Assembly: GCF_003324185.1 (NCBI RefSeq)
Contig: NZ_PXUP01000003.1
Span: 186,001-250,000 of the forward strand
Reading direction: 5' to 3'
Length of the DNA: 64,000 nucleotides
Source of the DNA: Faecalibacterium prausnitzii
Lineage (GTDB): Bacteria; Bacillota; Clostridia; Oscillospirales; Ruminococcaceae
The notes under the pieces are model-generated. The model had not been told where the DNA came from. It did not search any database and saw only the letters and a program-made list of their open reading frames with translations. The position numbers and the translations under genes are program-made. Below are positions 8,895 to 16,835 of the stretch, one piece after another. Positions within the stretch are counted from its first letter, which is position 1, and each line of letters opens with the position of its first letter.

Positions 8895-8907
8895 AACGTG
8901 CACCTCC

Positions 8908-9750
8908 TTAGCCCTTTACAGCACCGGCCACGACACCCTCGATGATGTACTTCTGGCAGGTCATGTAGAGGATAATAATGGGGATGATAGCAATGATGAT
9001 GCAGGCCATCATGGGAGCCAGTTCCACACGGCCGTAGCCGCCGCGGAAATACTGGATCGCCATGGGGATGGTGCGGTACTTCTTGATATCCAGCACCAGC
9101 GTGGGCAGCAGGTAGTCGTTCCACACCCACATGGTCTCCAGAATAGCAGTGGAGATCATGGTAGGCTTCAGGATGGGGAACACGACCTTGAAGAAGATCT
9201 GGATGGGGTTGCAGCCGTCGATCATGGCTGCTTCCTCGATCTCCATGGGCACGCTCTTCATAAAGCCGGTAAACATGAACACGGCCAGACCGGCGCCGAA
9301 GCCCAGATAGATGATGCAGATGTTCCAAGGGTTGTTCAGGTTCAGACGGTCAGCGGTCTTGGACAGGGTGAACATGACCATCTGGAAGGGAACGACCATG
9401 GAGAACACGATCAGCAGGTTCATGAACTTGCTCAGCTTGTTGTTTACGCGGGTCAGGTACCAACCGGTCATGGAGCAGCACAGCAGGATCAGCACCACGC
9501 TGGTAACGGTAATCAAAAGGCTGTAACCCATGCTGGAGAGGAAGTTCATCTTGGTCACGCCGTAAACGTAGTTGCGCAGTCCGGCAAAGGTCTCGGCGGT
9601 GGGCAGACGGAACACCGTGGAGGTAGTAAAGCTGCCCTCGGTTTTCAAACTGTTCAGCAGGATCAGCACGATGGGGTAGATCCACAGCAGGCAGAGAAGC
9701 ACCATTACAACAACAAGGATGACATCCCAGGTTCTTTTCTGTTTCGACAT
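8908..9750 (-). CDS. Carbohydrate ABC transporter permease (MalG type)
   Basis: 280 residues with six predicted membrane segments. The ABC-contact EAA loop is present (EEAAMIDGCNPIQIFF near residue 180). It should pair with the MalF-type permease and the binding protein encoded upstream to form a CUT1 importer in the cytoplasmic membrane. Its ATG overlaps the stop of the upstream permease by one base (TAATG), which implies translational coupling. No ATPase gene lies in the operon, as is common in Firmicutes where a shared MsmX-type ATPase serves several CUT1 importers. With malQ downstream, maltodextrin or maltose is the probable substrate (inference). Confidence 0.92.
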   Translation of the reverse strand: MSKQKRTWDVILVVVMVLLCLLWIYPIVLILLNSLKTEGSFTTSTVFRLPTAETFAGLRNYVYGVTKMNFLSSMGYSLLITVTSVVLILLCCSMTGWYLTRVNNKLSKFMNLLIVFSMVVPFQMVMFTLSKTADRLNLNNPWNICIIYLGFGAGLAVFMFTGFMKSVPMEIEEAAMIDGCNPIQIFFKVVFPILKPTMISTAILETMWVWNDYLLPTLVLDIKKYRTIPMAIQYFRGGYGRVELAPMMACIIIAIIPIIILYMTCQKYIIEGVVAGAVKG

Positions 9751-10601
9751 TACTGCTGCACCTCCTTAGAGCGGGTAAAGTGGAGCTGGATCAGCGAGAT
9801 GACCACCACGATCAGGAAGAACACAACAGCCTTTGCCTGACCAATGCCCTTCCACTGCGCACCGGAGCGGCCGTAGAAGGTGTTGTAGATGTTCAGTGCC
9901 AGCATTTCACTGGCGTTGGCGGGTTCGCCTGCGGTCAGAGCCACGTTCTGGTCGAACAGCTTGAAGCTGTTGGTCAGGGTCAGGAAGGTGCAGATGGTCA
10001 CGCTGGGCATGACCATGGGAATCTTGATCTTGAACAGGATCTCGCGGTCGTTGGCACCGTCGATCTTAGCGGCCTCGATCAGGTCGCCGGGCACGCTTTG
10101 CAGGCCGGCCACATAGATGATCATCATGTAGCCGATCTGCTGCCAGCACATCAGGATGACCAGACCGACAAAACCGGCCTTGGCATCCAGAGCCAGCAGA
10201 GGCTTCTGCAGGTTCGCCAGCACGCCGTTGAGCAGGATCTGCCAGATATAGCCCAGCAGAATGCCGCCGATCAGGTTGGGCATAAAGAACACGGTACGGA
10301 AGATGTTGGTGCCCTTGATGCCGCGGGTCAGCACCAGCGCAATGGCAAAGGCGCACACGTTGATGAGCACAGTGCTCACCACGGTAAAGGCTGCCGTAAA
10401 GCCGAAGGCGTGCAGGAAGGTGGAATCCTGAAATACCGAGAGGTAGTTCTGGATGCCCACAAATGTAGTCTTGGACACGGTGGTGAACCGCTGGAAGGAC
10501 AGATAAACGCCCCAGATAAAGGGCCAGATGAAGCCGATAATAAAGGCGACCAGAGTAGGCAGCACAAATATCGGCCAGTATTTACTAATGGCTTTTTGCA
10601 T
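9750..10601 (-). CDS. Carbohydrate ABC transporter permease (MalF type)
   Basis: 283 residues, six membrane segments starting with a long N-terminal helix (WPIFVLPTLVAFIIGFIWPF). The EAA loop reads IEAAKIDGANDREILFKIKIP near residue 190. It lacks the large periplasmic insert of E. coli MalF, like most Gram-positive homologues. The 3' end overlaps the next permease start by one base. It is separated from the binding-protein gene by 103 bases holding a strong stem-loop at 10641, which probably lowers permease expression relative to the binding protein. Confidence 0.92.
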   Translation of the reverse strand: MQKAISKYWPIFVLPTLVAFIIGFIWPFIWGVYLSFQRFTTVSKTTFVGIQNYLSVFQDSTFLHAFGFTAAFTVVSTVLINVCAFAIALVLTRGIKGTNIFRTVFFMPNLIGGILLGYIWQILLNGVLANLQKPLLALDAKAGFVGLVILMCWQQIGYMMIIYVAGLQSVPGDLIEAAKIDGANDREILFKIKIPMVMPSVTICTFLTLTNSFKLFDQNVALTAGEPANASEMLALNIYNTFYGRSGAQWKGIGQAKAVVFFLIVVVISLIQLHFTRSKEVQQ

Positions 10602-10640
10602 GATATACCTCCTGAGGGAGCTGTCTGATAAAAAAGGAAA

Positions 10641-10669
10641 GGAGGCGGGCGAACTTTTCGCCCGCCTCC
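10641..10669 (-). terminator. Intercistronic stem-loop between binding protein and permease genes
   Basis: A perfect 13-base stem (GGAGGCGGGCGAA and complement) with a three-base loop. On the minus strand it is followed by TTTCCTTTTTTAT. It lies inside an operon, so it probably acts as a partial terminator or as a 3' stabiliser of the binding-protein message. Confidence 0.75.
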
Positions 10670-10704
10670 CTTTTTAATTCCTAGGGAGATCTCCAGTCAA
10701 AGGC

Positions 10705-12045
10705 TTAGCCGTTGGCCAGCTTGTACTCCTTGGCCCAGCCATCCACAAATGCGGTGACAACGTCGTCCCACTTGCCGGTGCCTGCTGCGTATGCAGTCAG
10801 AGCGCTGCCCACGCCGTTCTTCCACTCCTCGGAAGGCATGGTGGAGAAGCACCAGTCAACACTGGTCTTGCCGTCGGCCACATACTGGTTTGCAATGGTG
10901 ATCAGGGGGTTGGTGGAGTCCTTAGCCTTCTTGAAGGGGATGACGAAGCCCATCTTGTCAGCCATTGCGCTGGTGCCGGTCTCAGAGGTGACACACCAGT
11001 ACAGGAAGTCCAGAGTAGCCTGAATGTCGGCCTCGGAAGCGGTGTTGTTGACACACCAGAAGTTCTCGGAACCGGTGCACAGGCCCTGATTCTCCTCGCC
11101 GTCCACGCCGATGTAGATGGGCAGCATACCCAGATTGTCATCGCCCAGATCCTTCACGTCATTGTAAGCCCAGGTGCCGTTCTGGTAGAACACGGCCTTC
11201 TTGCCCACAAACTCAGCAACAGCATCATTGCCGGTCTTGGAAGCCAGCAGCTTGGGGTCGCAGGTGGAATCGGTGATGTACAGATCCCAGATCTGCTTGT
11301 AGTTGTCCAGATAGGTGCCCTTGATGGCGTCGGTGGAGCCGATGCCGTCTGCCTTGTACTCGTAGTAGATGGGCAGGTTTGCCAGATGGGTCTTGAAGCG
11401 CCAGTCAGAAGAACCGTCCATGCCAGCGGAGGTGAAAGCACCGTCCACACCCAGCTCAGCCTTACGGGCCTGAATGTCATCAGCGACCTTCTTCAGGTCG
11501 GCAAAGCCCTTGATGTCCTCCTGCTTGTAACCGGCAGCGGTCAGCAGTTCCTTGTTGTAGATAATGCCGTAGGTCTCAATGACGTATGCAATGCTGGTAA
11601 CAGCATCGCCGTCCTTCAGTGCAAAGGAATCGCTGGTCAGCTCGCCGTACAGCTGGCTGCCGGACAGGTCGTAGCAGTAATCCTTCCAGTTTGCCAGACC
11701 AACAGGGCCGTTCACCTGGAACAGGGTGGGAGCCTCGCTCTTCTCCATCTCGCTCATCAGGGTGGTCTCGTACTGGCCGGAAGCAGCGGTGACAACGGTC
11801 ACAGGCACGCCGGTCTCCTTGGTGTACTCAGCGGCCAGATCCTGCCAATCCTGATCCTGCTCGGGCTTGAAGTTCAGGTAGTAGACCTTGCCGTCTGCCT
11901 TTGCAGCGGTGCTGGAAGCAGCGGTAGAACTGGCAGCAGAGGAAGCGGTGCTGCTGGAAGAGCCGCCGCAGGCAGCCAGACCCAGAGCAGCGGCAGAAAC
12001 GCCAGCGGCCTTCAGGAAGTTACGACGAGTGATCATCTTTTTCAT
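10705..12045 (-). CDS. Extracellular sugar-binding lipoprotein of an ABC importer (CUT1)
   Basis: 446 residues. The N-terminus has a lysine-rich start, a twin-arginine-like TRRNFLK, a hydrophobic core and the lipobox LAAC with the lipidated cysteine at 26. A Ser/Ala/Thr-rich linker (about 29-48) tethers the mature domain to the membrane. The body matches family 1 solute-binding proteins, with GVPVTVVTAASGQYETTLMSEM early on and the C-terminal GVGSALTAYAAGTGKWDDVVTAF. It delivers sugar, likely maltodextrins given malQ, to the two permeases downstream. The ATG at 12045 follows AAGGAG. It is the first gene of the operon and lies just downstream of the LacI regulator gene. Confidence 0.93.
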   Translation of the reverse strand: MKKMITRRNFLKAAGVSAAALGLAACGGSSSSTASSAASSTAASSTAAKADGKVYYLNFKPEQDQDWQDLAAEYTKETGVPVTVVTAASGQYETTLMSEMEKSEAPTLFQVNGPVGLANWKDYCYDLSGSQLYGELTSDSFALKDGDAVTSIAYVIETYGIIYNKELLTAAGYKQEDIKGFADLKKVADDIQARKAELGVDGAFTSAGMDGSSDWRFKTHLANLPIYYEYKADGIGSTDAIKGTYLDNYKQIWDLYITDSTCDPKLLASKTGNDAVAEFVGKKAVFYQNGTWAYNDVKDLGDDNLGMLPIYIGVDGEENQGLCTGSENFWCVNNTASEADIQATLDFLYWCVTSETGTSAMADKMGFVIPFKKAKDSTNPLITIANQYVADGKTSVDWCFSTMPSEEWKNGVGSALTAYAAGTGKWDDVVTAFVDGWAKEYKLANG

Positions 12046-12089
12046 AATAAGTTCTCCTTCTTATTAAAATTACAGATCAACTATATACT

Positions 12090-12107
12090 CTCCGTCCTTC
12101 GACGGAG
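12090..12107 (-). terminator. Small hairpin between lacI-type gene and binding-protein gene
   Basis: CTCCGTC-CTTC-GACGGAG forms a seven-base stem in the 74-base gap. There is no U-run, so it may be a weak attenuator or a regulator site rather than a full terminator. I see no convincing separate promoter for the binding-protein gene. Confidence 0.4.
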
Positions 12108-12119
12108 GGAATACAAAAT

Positions 12120-13127
12120 TTAAATTGCCCTTACGCTTTCGCCTTGTTGCAACTCCGGCTGCAGGGTCACGGTCTGGGCGGGGGAGCCATGCTCGATCTG
12201 CCGCACCAGCAGTTCGATGCTTTGCAGCGCGATCTGCTCGCTGGGCTGGACGATGGTGGTCATCACCGGCACGCAGTAGCGGGACATCGTGATGCCGTCA
12301 AAGCCAATCACCGAAACATCCTCCGGTACTCGCAGCCCGGCGCTCACCAGCGCCCGGATGGCGCCAAAGGCGATGACATCGCTCATGGCAAAGAGGACGG
12401 TGAACTCTGCCCGTCGGGCCAGCAGACTGTTCATGGCGTGGTAGGCGGATTCGAAATCGTAGTTGGACAGGCCGTACAGCTTGTCGTTGAACACAATGCC
12501 CGCATCCTCCATGGCCTGCTGCGCGCCCTGACGGCGCATCAGACTAGGGTAGCTGGTCACCGGACCACCCAGAACGGCGATCTTGCGGTGCCCTTGCCGA
12601 ATGAGGTAGTCCACAGCGGTATAGGCCGCTGCCCGATCATCTACGCCCACCATGGAAAGGTTGGGGAAGTCCAACTCATCCGTGACCAGCGTGGTGAGCA
12701 CCGAGGGAACATTGATACGGTCGAAGCCCCGCTGGAAGTTGGCTACGCTGCCGCCCAAGAAGATGATGCCTTTGGGCTTGATCTCCCGCAGGATCTTTTC
12801 GGCGGCGTCGATCTCGTTGGCGTTCTCGTCCAAGTAAGAGACGATGCCGTTGTACCCGTACAGGGTGGCGGCACGCTGAAGCTGCACCAGAAAATCCGAG
12901 AAGAAAATATTCCGGGTGCCTTTTACTACGAACACCAGACTGCGGGACTGCTGGATCTTCAGCTGTCGGGCGTTGGTGTTGGGCACGAACCCGGCCTCCC
13001 GCATCACCTTCAGAACGTGCTCCTTGGTCTCCGGGCGGACATCCGGCCTGTCGTTGATCACACGGGAGATGGTGCTGACAGAGCAACCGCTGATCCGTGC
13101 GATGTCCTTGATGGTCAGGTTTGCCAT
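12120..13127 (-). CDS. LacI-family transcriptional regulator
   Basis: 335 residues. The N-terminal DNA-binding domain reads TIKDIARISGCSVSTISRVIN, with the hinge helix region around residues 45-60 (NTNARQLKIQQS). The rest is a periplasmic-binding-protein-like sensor domain (AVLGGPVTSYPSLMRRQG, DVSVIGFDGITMSRYCVP). It sits upstream of the maltodextrin-type transporter and malQ on the same strand and probably represses them without sugar. The ATG at 13127 was chosen because LacI proteins begin just before the HTH; the frame extends to 13292 but crosses the promoter. Palindromic operators overlap its own promoter, suggesting autoregulation. Confidence 0.92.
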   Translation of the reverse strand: MANLTIKDIARISGCSVSTISRVINDRPDVRPETKEHVLKVMREAGFVPNTNARQLKIQQSRSLVFVVKGTRNIFFSDFLVQLQRAATLYGYNGIVSYLDENANEIDAAEKILREIKPKGIIFLGGSVANFQRGFDRINVPSVLTTLVTDELDFPNLSMVGVDDRAAAYTAVDYLIRQGHRKIAVLGGPVTSYPSLMRRQGAQQAMEDAGIVFNDKLYGLSNYDFESAYHAMNSLLARRAEFTVLFAMSDVIAFGAIRALVSAGLRVPEDVSVIGFDGITMSRYCVPVMTTIVQPSEQIALQSIELLVRQIEHGSPAQTVTLQPELQQGESVRAI

Positions 13128-13158
13128 GTCGGCGGGCCTCGCTTTCTGAAAGTGTTTC

Positions 13159-13220
13159 GGGAACGTTGTCGGGAACGTTCCCAGCGACATTAGTATGGCA
13201 CATTCTGCACAAAAAATCAA
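13159..13220 (-). promoter_or_regulatory. Promoter and twin operators of the lacI-type gene
   Basis: On the minus strand TTGATT (13215-13220), a 17-base spacer and CATACT (13192-13197). Just downstream, over the start site, lies the perfect palindrome GGGAACGTTCCC (13171-13182) and a second GGGAACGTT (13159-13167). Central-CG palindromes of this kind are typical LacI-family operators, which supports autorepression. The remaining upstream gap to 13400 shows nothing further. Confidence 0.65.
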
Positions 13221-13446
13221 TAAGGTGAATGCAACTTTGTACAAGGTGTGCAATGCCGCCCCTCGCATTTGTGCAGTTTGATTTGCGTGCAAAGCAGCAA
13301 ATCTGAAAATACCGAAAATTCCCGGTACAAGTCAAAAAAGACCGGAAATTATCGTACCGGTTTGTAACTTTTTGCGCGAAAAACGCTTCCCGGTACACAG
13401 CTGAATGTGCTATACTATGTGAAAAAAGGAGAGGGGGCAAAATGTT

Positions 13447-14040
13447 ATGATCTTATCCTTACAGGGTTGCATGGCAGTGGGAAAGACCACGGCAGCCCGC
13501 TATCTGGAACAGCACTGCCAACAGGTACAGGTTTGTTTTGAGGACAACGCTGCCGTCCTTGCAGAGATAAAGCAGCGTGGGTTGAATAAGAACAGCTATG
13601 CGGACTATCTGGAGATCCAACGGCTTTTTTTGCGCAATGAGCTATGCCGCGGGCAGGAAGCAAAAAAATACCCCCACGCAGTGATGGATTTCGGCGCGGA
13701 GGAGATCGAATTCTACACCTTGAACTACCCCAAGAGCAGGGGGCTGGAGTGGGAGATGGAAGCGATCCGGCAGGCTTTGGCCCCGGAGCTTGCAGCAGTG
13801 CAGGCTTGTATGCCGGAGCACATTCTGTTTCTGGACGCTTCCGAAGCCGTCCTGCGTGCCCGTAAAGCGGGAGATGCCACCCGTTCCCGGGAATTCTTTG
13901 CGTATTACCTGAACCATCTTCTGTCGCTGAAACGGGAATGGTTCCGGGAAAAGAAAAACGTAACATTTCTTTCTACCGACGGGCTGACCGCTCGGCAGGT
14001 GGGGGAGAAGGTAAAACATTGGTGTGAACAGTATATCTAA
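13447..14040 (+). CDS. P-loop kinase-like protein of unknown substrate
   Basis: 197 residues. A Walker A motif GCMAVGKTTAA occupies residues 7-17 right after the first strand (MILSLQ), as in small nucleoside, nucleotide or shikimate-type kinases. Later features fit that fold: a strand ending in a hydrophobic-Asp motif (EHILFLDAS near 128) and a lid-like segment RARKAGDATRSREFF with several arginines. I cannot assign the substrate; deoxynucleoside, small molecule or toxin-type kinases remain possible. ATG at 13447 follows GGAGAGGGGG; an ATG five bases earlier hits a stop at once. A TATACT -10 box at 13411 suggests its own promoter. It ends in a terminator shared with the rpsR operon. Confidence 0.75.
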   Translation: MILSLQGCMAVGKTTAARYLEQHCQQVQVCFEDNAAVLAEIKQRGLNKNSYADYLEIQRLFLRNELCRGQEAKKYPHAVMDFGAEEIEFYTLNYPKSRGLEWEMEAIRQALAPELAAVQACMPEHILFLDASEAVLRARKAGDATRSREFFAYYLNHLLSLKREWFREKKNVTFLSTDGLTARQVGEKVKHWCEQYI

Positions 14041-14050
14041 CGCAAGCAAA

Positions 14051-14086
14051 AAAGCGCTCTCACCTTGTCATCGGTGAGAGCGCTTT
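14051..14086. terminator. Bidirectional terminator between the kinase gene and rpsR
   Basis: AAAGCGCTCTCACC pairs perfectly with GGTGAGAGCGCTTT. On the minus strand it is followed by TTGCTTGCG after a T-run and ends the rpsF-ssb-rpsR operon; on the plus strand the tail is short. Confidence 0.8.
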
Positions 14087-14127
14087 GCTGATTGCTGATT
14101 ATTTTGATCGGGTTGGTTCTTTAAAGA

Positions 14128-14385
14128 TTAGTCGCTGACGTAGGGCATCAGAGCAACGTGACGAGCACGCTTGATGGCGATGGTCAGTGCGCGCTGATGG
14201 TAAGCGCAGGTGCCGGTCACACGGCGGGGAATGATCTTAGCACGCTCAGAGACGTACTTACGCAGACGGGGCACGTCCTTGTAATCGATGGTGTCGATGC
14301 GATCGACACAGAAGCTGCAAACCTTCTTGCGGCCGCGACGCATGGGGCGTGCGGGGCGAGAGCCTTCGGTTCTTTCAAAAGCCAT
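14128..14385 (-). CDS. rpsR: 30S ribosomal protein S18
   Basis: 85 residues, strongly basic, with the S18 core [31 protein letters not shown] and [19 protein letters not shown]. It binds the small-subunit platform with S6. The CxxC near residue 23 together with a later Cys and His resembles the zinc-binding form of S18 (inference). It is the third gene of rpsF-ssb-rpsR, the standard order in Firmicutes. Confidence 0.98.
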   Translation of the reverse strand: MAFERTEGSRPARPMRRGRKKVCSFCVDRIDTIDYKDVPRLRKYVSERAKIIPRRVTGTCAYHQRALTIAIKRARHVALMPYVSD

Positions 14386-14431
14386 TGCTTATTACCTCCT
14401 ATTGGATTTTTAACGGATGGACCGTTTCGTG

Positions 14432-14911
14432 TCAGAACGGCAGGTCATCGCTGTCATCAATGACGGCGAAGTCGTCGGCATTGCCGGCAGAGTAGCTGGG
14501 AGCTGCCTCCACAGCAGCCGGACGGGCAGGCGCTGCGTTCTGGTAGGACGGAGCGGCATTCTGATAGCCGTTTCCGTCACCTGCATTGCTGCTCTTGGGG
14601 CCTGCAAAGTTGATGTTGCTGGCAACCACTTCAACGGCAGTGCGGTTTGCGCCGGTCTTATCCTGATACTGACGGGACTGCAAACGGCCGTCCACAACGA
14701 TCAGGGAACCTTTCTGGAAATAGCGGCAGACAAACTCGGCCTGCCGATCCCATGCAACCACATCGATCCAGTCCGCCACGCTCTGCCCATTGGCATCGCG
14801 GCGCCCGCGGTCGCAGGCAATGCGGAACGAAGCGACATTCTTGCCGGTAGTGGTCTGACGCATTTCAGGGTCACGCGCAAGGCGACCCATGATAGCAACA
14901 ACATTCAACAT
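14432..14911 (-). CDS. ssb: Single-stranded DNA-binding protein
   Basis: 159 residues. An OB-fold domain covers residues 1-105 (MLNVVAIMGRLARDPEMR, SFRIACDRGRRDANGQ, DWIDVVAWDRQAEF). A Gly/Asn/Ala/Pro-rich linker leads to the acidic tip DDSDDLPF, which recruits replication and repair partners. It lies between rpsF and rpsR in one operon, so its expression is tied to ribosomal protein control. Spacing to rpsF is 30 bases. Confidence 0.97.
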   Translation of the reverse strand: MLNVVAIMGRLARDPEMRQTTTGKNVASFRIACDRGRRDANGQSVADWIDVVAWDRQAEFVCRYFQKGSLIVVDGRLQSRQYQDKTGANRTAVEVVASNINFAGPKSSNAGDGNGYQNAAPSYQNAAPARPAAVEAAPSYSAGNADDFAVIDDSDDLPF

Positions 14912-14941
14912 AGTACGGTTTCCCTTTCTGTCACGGAAGAA

Positions 14942-15226
14942 TTACTCCTCGTGAGCAATGATCAGGCTGCGCATAACGCCTTCAGTGATCTTGTACACAC
15001 GGTCCAGCTCAGCGGGGAAGCTGGGCTCGCTGGTGAAGTTGATCACGGTGTAGACGCCCTCTTCCTCGTCGTTGATGGGGTAGGCCAGACGGCGCTTGCC
15101 CCACTCGTCGATAGAATCGATCGTACCGTTAGCCTCGATCAGGGACTTGAACTTACCCACCAGAGCGGCGGAAGCCTCCTCATCGAGAGCGGCGCTGGTA
15201 ATCAGCATGGTTTCGTACTTTGCCAT
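14942..15226 (-). CDS. rpsF: 30S ribosomal protein S6
   Basis: 94 residues starting MAKYETMLITSAALDEEA. The S6 fold is clear (GKRRLAYPINDEEEGVYTVINF and the C-terminal YKITEGVMRSLII). The frame is open much further upstream, but the ATG at 15226 follows AAAGGAGG and matches the conserved S6 N-terminus. First gene of rpsF-ssb-rpsR, transcribed from a consensus promoter through a ~100-base structured leader that may mediate feedback by S6:S18. Confidence 0.97.
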   Translation of the reverse strand: MAKYETMLITSAALDEEASAALVGKFKSLIEANGTIDSIDEWGKRRLAYPINDEEEGVYTVINFTSEPSFPAELDRVYKITEGVMRSLIIAHEE

Positions 15227-15329
15227 TTTTGTAGCACCTCCTTTTGGACTTGAGGGCCCTGCGGATCTGCAAGGCCAAGGGTACACAGGCTGCGGTATCG
15301 CGGCCTGTGTGGTGTGTCTGTTCAGACAG
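15227..15329 (-). promoter_or_regulatory. Structured leader of the rpsF operon (candidate S6:S18 control element)
   Basis: The leader folds into two hairpins on the minus strand. One has arms ACACAGGC and GCCTGTGT closing a loop with ATACCGC. The other has a CTTG-GGCC-TGC stem just before the ribosome binding site. Bacterial rpsF leaders are known to bind S6:S18 through a CCG-containing hairpin. The location and the CCG are suggestive, but I could not compare it with the family model. Confidence 0.4.
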
Positions 15330-15335
15330 CAATTT

Positions 15336-15364
15336 ATTATAGCAAGCTTCTTTGCTTCTGTCAA
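15336..15364 (-). promoter_or_regulatory. Promoter of the rpsF-ssb-rpsR operon
   Basis: Perfect consensus on the minus strand: TTGACA (15359-15364), a 17-base spacer, TATAAT (15336-15341). Confidence 0.92.
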
Positions 15365-15506
15365 GCTTTTTTGACAAAAAGAACGATAAAAAATGTTTTG
15401 CATTTTTTGGTAAAAAGGACTATAATGTAAACGCTTTCCTGCAGTATGGCAGGGCCGGGGCTCCGGCAGTGGCAGGGAAGTGGGAAAAATTAAAGGAGGA
15501 TAATCC

Positions 15507-16700
15507 ATGTATTCGTTGTTTCGAGATCTGGCGATCATAATCCTGAGCGCGAAATTCTTCGGACTGGTGGCGCGTAAGTGCAAGGCTCCGCAGGTGGTGG
15601 GTGAGATCATCGCCGGCCTGCTCATCGGCCCCTGTTTGCTGAACCTGGTGCAGATCAGCGACTCCATCTCCATCTTTGCAGAGATCGGCGTTGTGATGCT
15701 CATGTTCACCACCGGCCTCGGCACCAACCTGAAAGAGCTGATCAAGGCAGGCCCCATCGCCACCCTGATCGCCACCGTTGGTGTGGCTGTGCCTTTGGTG
15801 GGCGGCACCTTATTATATGGTGCGTTCTACGGCTTTGCCGCAGTGGGCAGCCCGGAGTTCTACCGTGCGCTGTTCATCGGCACTATCATGACCGCCACCA
15901 GCGTGTCCATCACGGTGGCTACCCTGCAGGAGCTTGGACACCTGAAGAGCTTTCTGGGCACCACCATCGTCAGCGCCGCTGTCATTGATGATGTCATCGG
16001 CATCGTGGTGCTCACCTGCGTGCTGGGTGCCAGCAGCGGTACCGGTACGGGTCTGGGCAAGGTGCTGTTCAACACCCTGCTGTTCTTTGCCACCGCATTG
16101 GGCGTGGGTCTTGTAGTGCACTACGCCATGAAGTGGCTGGATCAGCGCAATCCCCATACCCAGCGCATCACCATCGTGAGTATGGCGTTCTGTTTTGCTA
16201 TGGCTTACATTGCAGAGGAATACTTCGGCATCGCCGATATCACCGGCGCTTACATTGCAGGCATCGTGCTGTGCACCATGGATGACGCACCCTATGTGGA
16301 GCGCCGGGTGGATATCAGCAACTACGTTATCTTTGCGCCGATCTTCTTTGCCTCCATCGGTCTCAAGACCGATATCAGCGGCCTGACTCCGGAGATCTTA
16401 CTGTTCTGCGTCTGCTTCGTGGTGGTGGCACTGATCACCAAGATCATCGGCTGCGGTCTGGCGGCAAAGATCTGCCGCTTCAACTGGGACGATTCCCTGA
16501 AGGTTGGCGTTGGTATGATGACCCGCGGCGAGGTGGCACTGATCGTGGCACAAAAGGGCTTAGCCATCGGCGTGGTAGACCCGGTCTACTTCACAGCTGT
16601 GATCCTGCTGATCGTGGTGTCCAGCGTGGCCACCCCGCTGGCACTCAAGGCCATGTTCACCAAGCGCCCGCCCGTGCCGCATCCCAGTCAGGCAAAATAA
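15507..16700 (+). CDS. Kef-type cation:proton antiporter (CPA2 family)
   Basis: 397 residues, nearly all membrane spanning (about 12 segments). The sequence shows CPA2/Na_H_exchanger features: APQVVGEIIAGLLIGP near residue 28, a glycine-rich region GVVMLMFTTGLGTNLKEL near 70, and TSVSITVATLQELG and VIDDVIGIVVL near 130-160, the latter containing the DD pair expected to carry the ion. It should exchange Na+ or K+ for H+ at the cytoplasmic membrane. It lacks the C-terminal TrkA-N domain of true KefB/C. AAAGGAGG precedes the ATG. It is transcribed alone and ends in a strong terminator. Confidence 0.88.
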   Translation: MYSLFRDLAIIILSAKFFGLVARKCKAPQVVGEIIAGLLIGPCLLNLVQISDSISIFAEIGVVMLMFTTGLGTNLKELIKAGPIATLIATVGVAVPLVGGTLLYGAFYGFAAVGSPEFYRALFIGTIMTATSVSITVATLQELGHLKSFLGTTIVSAAVIDDVIGIVVLTCVLGASSGTGTGLGKVLFNTLLFFATALGVGLVVHYAMKWLDQRNPHTQRITIVSMAFCFAMAYIAEEYFGIADITGAYIAGIVLCTMDDAPYVERRVDISNYVIFAPIFFASIGLKTDISGLTPEILLFCVCFVVVALITKIIGCGLAAKICRFNWDDSLKVGVGMMTRGEVALIVAQKGLAIGVVDPVYFTAVILLIVVSSVATPLALKAMFTKRPPVPHPSQAK

Positions 16701-16715
16701 ATCAGATTTGTATTT

Positions 16716-16756
16716 GGGGTTCAGAAACGTCTGCGGGCGTTTCGGAACCCCTTTTT
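16716..16756 (+). terminator. Terminator after the antiporter gene
   Basis: GGGGTTC.GAAACG pairs with CGTTTC.GAACCCC and is followed by TTTTT. Confidence 0.9.
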
Positions 16757-16771
16757 CATCTGAGTATATGC

Positions 16772-16817
16772 AAAAACGGGGCTGCTGCACATGGTTTCGT
16801 GCGGCAGCCCCGTTTTT
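16772..16817 (-). terminator. Terminator after galU
   Basis: Long inverted repeat AAAAACGGGGCTGC.GCAC / GTGC.GCAGCCCCGTTTTT. T-runs on both sides; on the minus strand it lies just after the galU stop. Confidence 0.88.
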
Positions 16818-16835
16818 ATCATTTGCGCAGCATAT

